From: Acestrorhynchus altus
Taxonomy: Eukaryota > Chordata > Actinopteri > Characiformes > Acestrorhynchidae
Length of the DNA stretch: 64,000 nucleotides
Reading direction: 5' to 3'
Assembly: GCA_034509495.1 (NCBI GenBank)
Contig: CM067504.1
Coordinates: 40,207,083 to 40,271,082, forward strand
The notes beneath the pieces were generated by a model. The model saw only the letters and a program-made list of their open reading frames with translations. It was not told where the DNA came from and searched no databases. Of the stretch, positions 12,120-22,224 are shown in pieces (positions within the stretch are counted from its first letter, which is position 1; each line of letters starts with the position of its first letter). The position numbers and the translations under genes are program-made.

Positions 12120-14500
12120 TGGTGTTATCTCTTGCACCACACCTTCTTTTACTGCACTTTTCCTTTCCACCTTAAGAGGTGCAGAAGCTACAGGCAACAT
12201 AATGTAACCACGGCACTTTTTAATGCAACATTTTTAAGTCCAAGGTTGGTCCAAGGCTGGTCCAAGGGTGCCAAAAGTCAGTGGGCTGTCAGCAAGCATG
12301 TATTAGTTTGTTATCATGATAAGGCTATCTGTGTTGATATTAAGTATTTGAATAAAATAGAATTTCCTGATGCAAAGATGAATACCATCATCTAACGCAG
12401 AAGCACATAGCAAACTTACATCAGTATGATCTAATATGACTTTAAAGACAGAGTGAATGAGTTCTTGTTAATATTGGTGTGGACATGTTCATACTGTACT
12501 TATGCAAATCCACCCCCTCATTTAAAGCAACTAAAACTGCACACTTGATATAAGACAGGAAGACACTGACGCCTAACGACTAAGGTTGCATGTCATAGTC
12601 TGATGCAGAGGTTGACATTTTGCCATTTTTCTTAATTGAGAAGTAGTTATCAGAGTATTTGTAGCTAATAAACATAAGGCACAAGTTACTCTGTCTTTTT
12701 TAAAGTCTTCATTTTGGCCTGTGCAAAATGTTGGGTACCTGTAAAGTTTCAGGCGGCTTTCAGCTGCTCGACAAAGGGTTTGGAAGGTGTGATCTTCTAA
12801 GTTCTGACTCTGTAAGGAGCTCAAACGTTTGCACAGGTCGCGCTGATGATTTGATTTCTTTATTTTATGTAATGAAAGACACAATGTGTATTATGTTTGA
12901 TTACCTACCGATGTTGGGTTTACTTATCAATATCAACAAAATACAACACGCATCACTTGGCCAAGGGGTCCCAAACATTGTGCTCCTTTGGACCAATAAG
13001 GTTCTGTCTGCATTCAGAGCACTTTTGAGATATTCAGCCCTAATGTCTTTATAGCGACATTGACATATATGGAGATAAACCTTCTGTTTTCTCAATAGAG
13101 TCTAAATTTAATACAACTTTTAAAAAAAACTCACATAATGTTTAGAATTGACAGAATTAAAATATGTACGCCTCTTGATTTTGCCACACGCCACGACCGC
13201 CTGACTGCAGGGGGTGGGGGTGCACCTGCACTTTCCCCTGAACTAGCATTTCTTGTTTCTTAGAGTCACTCTATCTCTCCCCCTTCCAAAGTCCCCAAAG
13301 CACACCAAGAATCAAAACATCTCTACTCTCAGGAGCTCTGCTGTGACCTCTGCTGTGACCTCTGCATGCACTTGTGTTTTAACCTGCTGGTTACAGGTTC
13401 TACACCCAGATGGAAGCTTTTAGAAGCTCTTGCTGAGCTTTAAAATATTGAAGAGCATCCAAGTCTTTGCTAGTCCAGTTCTTTGCGTCCTTTGGTTAAG
13501 TTCTGTAATCTGACTCTTGTGAAAATGAGAGCATTTAAAAATGTGTTCCATTGGGATTTTTTCCAGGTCAAAGTTCATTCCAGTGCATATTGTCTTGATG
13601 GTCTAATACACTTACCAGGCCCATCATTGAAGCATAAACAAAGTTCTACTAGAAGGTTCATGCAAAAGCTTTTTTTCTGACCTACAATTTGTTATAAAGT
13701 TATAAATTCAAGTCTTTGGCTTTGGCCCGACCTTTGGACCAGATCTTGAAATGTCTGGACCGTCACAGATCCTGCTGAGTATGGAAGGCAGGTGGTGCTC
13801 ATCGTCACCTGTTCCTGTTCTACTCCTCTGTCTTCCTGTCTCTTCATTGTTGTTGTCTTTCCTCCATGTGCTTTTGAACATGTTTCTCGTTCTGGTCTTG
13901 TCTCCACCCTTGCTCCGCCCATTCCCATGTCTCCATTTGTTATCCAGTTCCAGGTGTGTTAAGTGTTGTCTTGTTATATAAGACCCTTTGTTTCAGTCTG
14001 TCCTTGTCAGTTGTTGTTGTAGTTGCTGTTCTGTGATTGTGTAGGTTTATCTTAAAGCCCAGCACTTATGTCCACCTCCCTTGTTCATGTCTTCGTCTGC
14101 TCTGTGTACACGTATATCCTAACATACGTATGTAAACACGTTGCCCTAATAATAACTAGATTTAGAAGCATTAAACCCTGCTATGGCTGGTTCAGTTCTC
14201 TACTACCTTTTTATATTAACCAGACAAACAAGAACAATTCCTCCTTAACACATCTGGTTCGACACATCAGCCCACAAAGGCCTTCGTGAGTTAGAAGATG
14301 CAGATAGAAAACACTAATCCCATCTTCACAGCCGTTTAAATCTAAAGTGACATCTTAATGAATACACATCTTTTCACCCCATAAATTGTTTAAAGTTTAA
14401 CTCAGATAATGTTCCCGAAACAGCATGAAGTTATTGTCTAGACCCTGCATATCTGGTACTTGGAACGTGTGGTGATATACTGCTTTAATTATTGCTTTAA
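12120..14500. other. Spacer upstream of gpr17, no gene seen
   Basis: Non-coding; only short chance frames. Part of it (13800-14060) resembles the terminal-repeat-like sequence at 11.8-12.1 kb. No other organised structure was recognised. Confidence 0.35.
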
Positions 14501-14567
14501 TGTGTTCATAGATCATTTCTGTCATTAACTCATTCTTTTGCTTCTCTATCCTTTTTTAGTTATAAAG

Positions 14568-15587
14568 ATGGAGTCGTCTCCGACAGTGCTCCCCACCCTG
14601 TCTTCCAATCAATCAATGGAGGGGTGCATGCCTGTGGACAGCACAGTGGAGAATCTGCTCTTCGGCCTCTACTACATCATAGTCTTCCTCCTGGCACTCA
14701 ACGGCAACAGCCTCGCCCTGTGGATCTTCTCCCATCAGAGAGGAACCTCCTCTCCAGCCAATGTCTTCTTGATGCACCTCGCCGTGGCTGACTTGTCTTA
14801 CGTCATCATTTTACCTCTTCGAGCCACCTATCACTTGACGGGGGGCCACTGGCCATTCGGGGAGGTTCCTTGCCGTCTAGCTGGCTTCCTCTTCTATGTC
14901 AACATGTACGCGAGTCTGTACTTCCTGGCATGTGTAGCTGGTGATCGATATCTCGCTGTGGTTCATGCTGTGAGCTCGCTTAAAGTGCGGCATGCTCGCT
15001 TTGCTCATGTAGCCAGCTTTGCTCTATGGGCTCTAGTGATTGTGTCTATGGCTCCCCTTTTGGTGACCCAGCAGACCATGGAAGTGGAGGGATCAACCGT
15101 GTGCCTGCAGCTCTACAGAGAGAAGGCCTCTCGAAGGGCACTAATCTCCCTGGCTGTTGCCTTCACACCTCCATTTGTAGCCACGCTCTCCTGCTACTTG
15201 CTCATCGTGAACAGTCTGCGGAAAGGCTCCCGGCTGGAGCCTGCTCTGAAGCTTCGGGCTCTGCGCACCATTGGGCTGGTCATGCTCATCTACGTGGTGT
15301 GCTTCCTGCCTTACCACGTGAGCAGGGCCACCTTCATCCTCGGTTATGGACACCCCGATCTGTCCTGTCAAATAAAGCGAGGTCTGGCACTTGCAAACCG
15401 CCTCACATCCTCACTAACCTGTCTGAACGGAGCACTGGACCCCCTGGTCTACTTGTTTGGAGCAGAGAAGTTCAGAGGCACCGTGCAAAGGCTTCTTTGC
15501 AGGGATAAATCTGGGGGGTCCACAGCCACCAGTGGAGAACTAAAGGGGACACATGACAGCTCCCTCAGTGCCAAGTCAGAGTTCTGA
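14568..15587 (+). CDS. gpr17: Uracil nucleotide/cysteinyl-leukotriene-like receptor GPR17 (class A GPCR)
   Basis: Intronless coding region of 339 codons, the length of the short human GPR17 form. The start is the ATG at 14568, eight bases after a splice acceptor (AG at 14558-14559), so a 5' non-coding exon is expected. Seven hydrophobic segments are visible. Family hallmarks are NGNSLALW (TM1), NVFLMHLAVADLS (TM2), HWPFGEVPCRL and FYVNMYASLYFLACVAGDRY (TM3 with the GDRY form of DRY), CLQLYREKAS (extracellular loop 2), VCFLPYHVSR (TM6) and ALANRLTSSLTCLNGALDPL (TM7, DPLVY instead of NPxxY). An N-glycosylation site (NQS, residue 14) lies in the N-terminus, and the tail ends SLSAKSEF, close to mammalian SLSAKSEL. 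The receptor acts at the plasma membrane, is Gi-linked in mammals and marks differentiating oligodendrocytes. Its place beside myo7b matches human 2q14.3. Confidence 0.93.
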   Translation: MESSPTVLPTLSSNQSMEGCMPVDSTVENLLFGLYYIIVFLLALNGNSLALWIFSHQRGTSSPANVFLMHLAVADLSYVIILPLRATYHLTGGHWPFGEVPCRLAGFLFYVNMYASLYFLACVAGDRYLAVVHAVSSLKVRHARFAHVASFALWALVIVSMAPLLVTQQTMEVEGSTVCLQLYREKASRRALISLAVAFTPPFVATLSCYLLIVNSLRKGSRLEPALKLRALRTIGLVMLIYVVCFLPYHVSRATFILGYGHPDLSCQIKRGLALANRLTSSLTCLNGALDPLVYLFGAEKFRGTVQRLLCRDKSGGSTATSGELKGTHDSSLSAKSEF

Positions 15588-16430
15588 CTCAGAACCACTT
15601 CATTTTGATGTCTGGTGTTGTTTAGGCCTTCACGTCACAAATCCGAGCACTTAATTCAGGTGTGGAAGCATGTTCTGTACCAGGGACGAAGGGAACAATG
15701 CAAAACCAAAGACCTCAGCTGGTCTATTTTAGAGTTAAGTCAGGGTGCAGTTGGACCTCAAAACATGTAAAGATTAATCTGCTGAAGAAAATGACCATTT
15801 TTATTTTTGTCTGTTTTATTGTGCAAAAGATCCAGTCATTTATTTAACTTCCAGACAAAATGACAAATACATGGTGTTCATCTTTGCATCAGGGAAAAGG
15901 TGGTGCTAATCTGATTGAACACTGGTGGACCACCCAGAAAACGCTGAGCAACATGCCAGTGTTCACTTGCTTTCAGGGATTGTATATTATAGATGTCCTG
16001 CCAGTGCAGGGAATTGAACCAACAACCTTCAGTCATAAGGCTGGTTCCTTAAACTCCAGGCCACGGCTGCCCTACTGCATTTACAGTACAGAGGTTATAT
16101 TTTTCCTGTATCTTTGACTCTGTTTTGAGCTACAGTTTATGAAGTATTTGTCTCTTTTCACGTGTAAATTGATTCTTTTATTTCTCCTCAGAAATGCCAA
16201 AAATTCTGCCTGGATATTAAAGAAATGTAGGCTCTTTTGCACATTATACTCTTGATCAATACTTCAGTAACAGGAGCACCACTAGGACATTTTTGTGGGG
16301 GAATAAAATGCATTGTAAGTTTATATTCATTTTGGCATTAATTTAATATTCAAGCATTCTGCAGAAGACTAGAACCTGGGGGAGGCCCTGCTGCTGCTCT
16401 GATCCAATAAAGATGGATAAGAGCTTACTG
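15588..16430 (+). other. gpr17: Probable gpr17 3' UTR
   Basis: Non-coding DNA follows the stop codon. A candidate poly(A) signal AATAAA lies at 16406-16411. The stretch contains a reverse SINE near 15985-16090. The end is inferred only from the signal. Confidence 0.35.
15985..16090 (-). mobile_element. tRNA-derived SINE fragment (reverse)
   Basis: On the minus strand it reads 'ggaaccagccttatgactga' followed by GGTTGTTGGTTCAATTCCC, a B-box-like tRNA signature. A sibling copy is at 38870-38960. Confidence 0.5.
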
Positions 16431-16889
16431 TGATAAACTCAAGCCTTTATATTTTTAATATGAATCATAAAAAGGCTCATGTGCATGTGTGGCAATGAAC
16501 AAAAGGGCAAACTAGTTATCTGGACATACTTTGAGTCTTCATGTGATGAGCCAGCGAAGTCCACAGAGAGTGAGAGCGTAAGGAGATGACGAGCACCAGT
16601 GGTATGTATTTACATTCTTTCCTTCATATAAGACTTCAGTGTTTTGGATTATATCGTTAGCTTGTTGTTTGGTAAATTAATGTCACGAAAATGGTCACAG
16701 TCCCGATAATGGCACTCGGATTCAAAACCCTGATCCTGACCTACAAAGCCAAAAATGGACCAGCTCCTCAGTCCTTGATGGCAATGGTCAAAACCCGATC
16801 TGTACCGAGAACCCTTGGTCATTTATTTATTGAGGAAAATGATCCAATATTACGTATCTGTGAGAGGCAAAAGAATATGCTTTCAGTAT

Positions 16890-17420
16890 CTGGTGTGTGA
16901 CCCCCTTGCAATAACTGCAACCAGGTTTCCTTCCAAGAACTGCTGCTTCAGGTCTTTCCACAACATGTCTAAAGGGCAGAGCATTGGCTGGTCCATTCCA
17001 AAATGCACTCCTAATCCAGATACATCCAAACAGGTCCAAACCATGATACTACAAGCTCTATTTTGGTCTCATCCGTCCACCAAACATTGTTCCATCAGCC
17101 TTCTGGCTCGTCCATATGATCTACACGGTAAGCACACTTCAGGGCAGCAATATGTTTTTGGAGAGCAGCAGCTTCCTCCTTGCAACCCTGCCATTGTTAG
17201 CGTTCTCCTGTGATCTCCTGAAGTTACCTCAGACGTGGATTGGTGGAGTCCAAACTCTGTAGAGATGGTTTTGTAACCTTTTTCCAGCCTGATGAGCATC
17301 AACTCTTCTTCTGAGTTGTAAGAAATCCTTTGTTAAGGTCTGTGTTGTGAAGATCAGACGAACAGTACCCTCACTCACACCTGATTGTCTGCCAAATTAT
17401 ATGAAATGCGTTGTGCCGTC
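16890..17420 (-). mobile_element. Tc1/mariner-like transposase relic
   Basis: On the plus strand this is the antisense of a Tc1-type transposase gene ('tccatcagccttctggctcg', 'ggagagcagcagcttcctcc', 'tggattggtggagtccaaac', 'cctgatgagcatcaac'). It shares blocks with 4950-5300 and 20740-21060. The frame is broken throughout. Confidence 0.6.
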
Positions 17421-19780
17421 CTGTCTTTTGATAAAATTTGCATAAATACATTAATGTAAAATTCATAATGCTCATGTATTGTAATATTTACAGTACTGTG
17501 CAAAAGTTTTAGACCCCCTGTGTAAATAGGTGAGCGTTTAATACCTCAGTAAAACACTAACATTCCTACAGAAAGTCATGGTTTTCCATCACTGTGTTCG
17601 TTAAACGTCTCCAAAGTTCTCCAGGTGGGAGTCTAGTATTACTTATAGTTGATCAACTCCTGCTTTGGTGAATCAGTGCTCGGAGATGTTAAATCAGGTG
17701 TGCTGCGGATGGAACTGAACACATCCAGGCGCTGGAGAAATCTGGAACCAAGGTTTATTCTTTACACCAGCTCAGAAGATCTCAATGACTTTCTTCTTCC
17801 TCTTTATTGTATTTCTGTTTACCTGCATCTGAGTTTCTACATGAATCACTCTTATTAGGGACACAGAGACAGGAGGAGAAACAATGGGATTAGGGGACTC
17901 AAACCTTTGCACAGTACTGTACATGTCTGATTAACTGGTGGTCTTTAAAACCAAGCCTGTCTGAATATTACGTATAAGCCATTGGTGCCTTTGTTATGGA
18001 TCATTGTGTTGTGTTTGCCTGTCAGTTCACTCGTGACCTGCTTTCACTGTTTATATAAATGGAAAGGAGCAATAACTATATCCCGAGGTCGAATACTAAT
18101 GATTAATTTGATCATATCCAGATATCATTAGTTCATTAGTATGTTGTATCCATTTGAGAATGTAACTAAATATGTATTCACGTGTAGACCATTGCCTTTG
18201 GGTTCATATTATAAATTGCTATGAATCTTTACTTCTAATCTGTTTTTAGGGTTAAATACTGTCTGTCAATGACACAATATACTACTTACACTGCTATGCA
18301 ATTCTAAATATTCAATGATCAGATATTTAATCACCTCAATGTGCTTCTTTTGCCTGTATGGCTGTGTTTATCCTATTTATTATTCTTTGTCTATGGGCTT
18401 CGGTACATGTGCTAGATGCACTGTTTTCCAATGTATTGCTGATGTAAATTAAACTCTTTTGTATTTTTATATTGCAGTGGATACTCGTGCTTTAAGGGTG
18501 TATGACGTCTTTGGGCCTGTTTATGTAACCTGGTTCACAAGCACACAAATCACCTCGTGAATGCAAGGATTATGAGAAAACGTTCGGTGGGTCAGAGAGC
18601 AACACACGACCTTAGAGCCTGAATTCATAAACATACCGCACCGCGACAGGAGTTTGACTTTTCTTTTTAATAAAGCAAGAATGTGTTTCCTTTTTCTTCT
18701 TTTTGACCCGACAAACACACTTCATCAAATATTCAATTAACAGCGGCGTTCAAGGGAAAGGGAATCCTAGTCAGAATGTCCGCATGTGTGCATGTATGTG
18801 TGTCACATGACCTCCCGTCTATCATATATTGAAGGTATGAGTGAGTTTATAGGGATGAAATGGATGTTTTGGCCCCTGTTTTATTATGTTCATTATTATC
18901 CTTTTTCTGATACTTTGAAGCAACTTAAATGACATTATATATATTTATTTACCCATTTATTTGTAATACAATTATTATGATGTTCTGTGTGGGTTACATT
19001 TACACCTGGCATTACGTGGACATGGACTACACTTGAAACTCATGGTCTTCTGCCCTAGAAATACCCTCCATTCTCACTCTCTCCTCCACGAAATTGGAAT
19101 CCAATCTAATCACCAAAAACACATGTTAATGCCAGGTGTTCCCAGATAATATGCCAAGTTTTATCCTCTGGATCCATTTTGGCCCCACATATTGATGCCC
19201 ACCAGGAGGGATTAAACATGGGCCCCATCTGAGTTACACTTGGGTGCTTGATGGGACCCATATGAGATTAAGGTGGGCTGTAACAACGGGATCAAATTGG
19301 GAAGCCCAATGATATCCCAGTAACAACACACGTTCAAACCACAGAGGAAAAGGCACCCCCGTGAATTTCCGAGTTAGTGGAGGATACTGCACGTTTATTG
19401 ACTTAAACACAGACCCTGTGGTCCAGAACAAGTGTGGTCACACCAGAGGGCAGAGGCAGTGCGTGATGGAGCTGGAATAGTGCACATTGTTAGAGTGACG
19501 CATCACATGAACTCTCAGAGAGTGATCAGGTTTTATTCTCAGAAAGACAATGAGCAGAACACTCAAGCTTTCAGTGCAGCTCAAACGGTCTCCTTCTTCG
19601 TCCTGACGGCTCATGTGACGGTTTCACAGCAGCAGCATAAAAACATTACAATGGACAAAAAATGAATGTGAGACAATGTCATTTATCAACAGTGTGGTGT
19701 GTTATACAAGGTCTTTCTCATGGCCTCTCTCACACTCCTCACGCTGGGCTCTTATAAAGCAGGGAACACAAATGCCTTCA
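17421..19780. other. Spacer, no gene recognised
   Basis: AT-rich non-coding DNA. A repeat-like block lies at 17490-17930: 'actgtgcaaaagttttagac' near the left end and the inverted 'caaacctttgcacagtactg' near the right end suggest terminal inverted repeats of another DNA transposon of about 430 bases. Nothing else is organised. Confidence 0.4.
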
Positions 19781-19782
19781 GC

Positions 19783-19786
<4 letters not shown>

Positions 19787-19819
<33 letters not shown>

Positions 19820-19932
19820 TTTTCTTTTCACATCACTTCATATAATGTTACTCAAAATGGATTGTCAGCAGACAGTTTGTCTTCATTCTTTCTCTTTATT
19901 TGTCACTGCTTCATACAATAACAGGAGCCTTT

Positions 19933-19976
<44 letters not shown>

Positions 19977-20054
19977 TCTCTCGCTCTCTCTCGCTCTCTC
20001 ACGCACACACTCTTCCTTCTTTACTCTTATGCAAGCTTTCCTCTCCATTGCTCT

Positions 20055-20106
<52 letters not shown>

Positions 20107-20159
20107 AGGGTATGGGGAGAGCTCCATTATGAAATGCATGGGTGTATATATGTATATGT

Positions 20160-20202
<43 letters not shown>

Positions 20203-20225
20203 CACACATGCACACACACACACAC
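19787..20225. repeat. Compound microsatellite: TG, TC, GA and CA tracts
   Basis: (TG)n at 19787-19808, (TC)n at 19937-19998, (GA)n at 20056-20104 and (CA)n at 20161-20225. The TC and GA tracts are complementary inverted arms about 55 bases apart. The long Leu/Ser and Arg/Glu frames here are translations of simple repeats. Confidence 0.9.
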
Positions 20226-20459
20226 GGTCTGCTGATTACTCAAGATTGCACAAGGCTATCTAAGCCAGACGTCCAGAAAGTGCTTTAGCGTTTTAAAGGG
20301 CTGGTAAAGTGTGATTTTTCATGCACTGGTTACTTATTTAACAGGTGTGCTGCTCCTTCTGCTGCACCTCCATCCATCTTTCCACTGCACAGAAGCTCTT
20401 GTCTTATTTGAAGGAGGTAGGTCTGACCACATCCTTGTGAACTGGCACTCTCTGTGTGA

Positions 20460-20464
<5 letters not shown>

Positions 20465-20499
<35 letters not shown>
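20465..20499 (+). repeat. (GT)n microsatellite
   Basis: Uninterrupted GT dinucleotides in the gpr17-inpp5d spacer. Confidence 0.9.
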
Positions 20500-20734
20500 G
20501 TGAGAACTCCAAGCCAAACCCTTACACAGGGCTGATGCTGATGATGGGCTGCTTCCCTCTGGAGGCCAAAGCCTTGCCTCAGATCAATGCTACTTGCTCA
20601 TTTATTTTTTGAGGGAAATTCAAATGTATGTGAACAGAATCTCCTCACAAGGCACACTATTGTTCTCCTGATGGTGGACTCATGAACCTCAGCTTATATG
20701 AGAAAGCCCTTTAGTTTCTTGAGTTCCTTTGTGT

Positions 20735-21065
20735 CCTCACTATTACAAGCCTTGCTGTTGGTGGAGCACTCCTGAGGAGGGTAATATGATCTTGAGTTTC
20801 CTCCATTTGTACACAATCTGTCTGACTGTGGATCGGTGGAGTCCAAACTCTAGAGATGGTTTTGCAACCTTTTCCATCCTGATGAGCATCAACGGCTCTT
20901 CTTCTGAGCTCCTCAGAAATCCTTGACGCACTTCCACAAACATGTTGTGAAGATCAGACTTTGATGGATCCTTGTTCTTGAACTAAAACAGGACGTCCAC
21001 TCATATCTGATTGTCTCCATTGATTGAACACCTGACTCTAACTCCACCCTCAAATGATCTGCTCA
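20735..21065 (-). mobile_element. Tc1/mariner-like transposase relic
   Basis: Minus-strand frame reads EFGLHRSTVRQIVYKWRKLK, the Tc1 helix-turn-helix pattern. Sequence is shared with 4950-5300. The antisense end carries 'acacctgactctaactccac'. Broken frame. Confidence 0.65.
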
Positions 21066-21149
21066 TCCTAAAGGCCCTCACGGATGATCTTTGGATAATT
21101 TGTTTGATTTGGTTCTTCTTCTAAGCTTTTAGCAGGTTTAAGGTCAAAT

Positions 21150-21510
21150 GTATGCAGACATATAAAACATTCTGAAGGGTTTAAGTTGCGCCTATTGCTG
21201 ACACAGATGTGCAAATGCACATACACATGTTGACAAGATTGGAACATGAACATATTGGCACAATGTCTAGTCTAATGCCAGGCATGGACTAGAGGGGGAT
21301 TGAGCTGTGGAGCAGTGAACCAGTGTTCTTTGGAATGATGGAGCTCCATTCAATTCTTTTGGGATAAGTTAGGGAATTGCGCACGACGTTGGGTGGTGAT
21401 CATCCAACATCATGCAATGCTCCCAAGTCTAGTTGAAAGCCTTCCGTGGACAGCAGAGACAGTTAGTCCAACACAAGCAGGACAAACGTATATGGGCATA
21501 TGTTCCGAAA
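21150..21510. repeat. Interspersed repeat (family of 2.9 and 27.6 kb)
   Basis: Shares 'ctgacacagatgtgcaaatg', 'atgccaggcatggactag' and 'attgagctgtggagcagtg' with the 27590-27980 copy, and its start with 2899-3190. Confidence 0.55.
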
Positions 21511-21874
21511 GCTCTTCATGCATACAGCTTGTACTTACTAGGTTTCTTCTGTCTGCTACTCTGATTGTAGTGGTTTCTCGAGTCTTTTTGTAGGCGGGAC
21601 ATTTTGTTGACGTATGCAAAAGACACTTCTGTTGGGGGAATGTCATTTGCACGTAGTGTAAATATGAATGTGCTGCAGCGATGGCTCCCAACACTGCAAA
21701 CATCAGTGCTGCATCTTTGGGTTTTACTTTGCCTCCCTGGAGATAAGCACACATATGCACTTTCGGTAAGGTGCATATGGGACTGTGCACGTGTGGAGAC
21801 AAGTACCTGTACACAACTTACATTTGTTCACTTTTGCTGTGGTGTGGCTCTGCAGCCAGCAGCTCTCTGGCCTT

Positions 21875-22067
21875 TCTCTCGCTCTCTCTCTCTCTCTCTC
21901 TCTTGCTCTCTCCTGGTCTCTCTCTCTCTCTAACTTGTGTATGCAGAATGAGGAAGTTCACCCTCGCGTTTGTGGCAGCTTCCTTTTTACAGCTTTCGCC
22001 TTTAACAGGAAGAGAGACAGAGAGAGTGAGCAAGAGAGAGAGAGAGAGAGAAAGAGTGAGAGAGAAG
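21875..22067. promoter_or_regulatory. inpp5d: Candidate inpp5d promoter-proximal region: TC and GA tracts around ETS-like motifs
   Basis: A (TC)n-rich arm (21875-21931) and a (GA)n-rich arm (22011-22067) flank about 80 bases. Those bases hold three GGAA cores: AATGAGGAAGTT (21947-21958), the reverse CTTCCTTTTT (21979-21988) and AACAGGAAGAG (22004-22014). The first is close to the PU.1-type ETS consensus. The region lies 160-350 bases upstream of the inpp5d ATG. In mammals this gene is expressed in blood cells, where PU.1 acts; promoter function here is inferred from position and motifs only. Confidence 0.4.
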
Positions 22068-22224
22068 GAACAGCATTCTGACGCAAACAGTGCCATGAAA
22101 CGGGCCTTGAAGGGACACTGAGTGCGGCCTGCCGTCCTGCTGATCGGCTCCTGAAGCCCAAACACCAGTGATCAGGTGGTGGTCTGCAGAACGAGTCGTA
22201 CAGGAAAAGGGATCAGCGGACAGG

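Noticed and set aside
15026..15508. 160-codon frame overlapping gpr17
   Set aside because: An alternative-frame shadow of the receptor; the receptor frame has all seven membrane segments.
19845..20235. Open frames rich in Leu/Ser, Arg/Glu or His/Thr
   Set aside because: They are translations of TC, GA and CA dinucleotide arrays on both strands, with no splice context or homology.
22168..22224. N-terminal extension of the inpp5d first exon frame (from codon GTG at 22168)
   Set aside because: It has no ATG in frame; the ATG at 22225 has A at -3 and gives the N-terminus expected for SHIP1 just before the SH2 domain.
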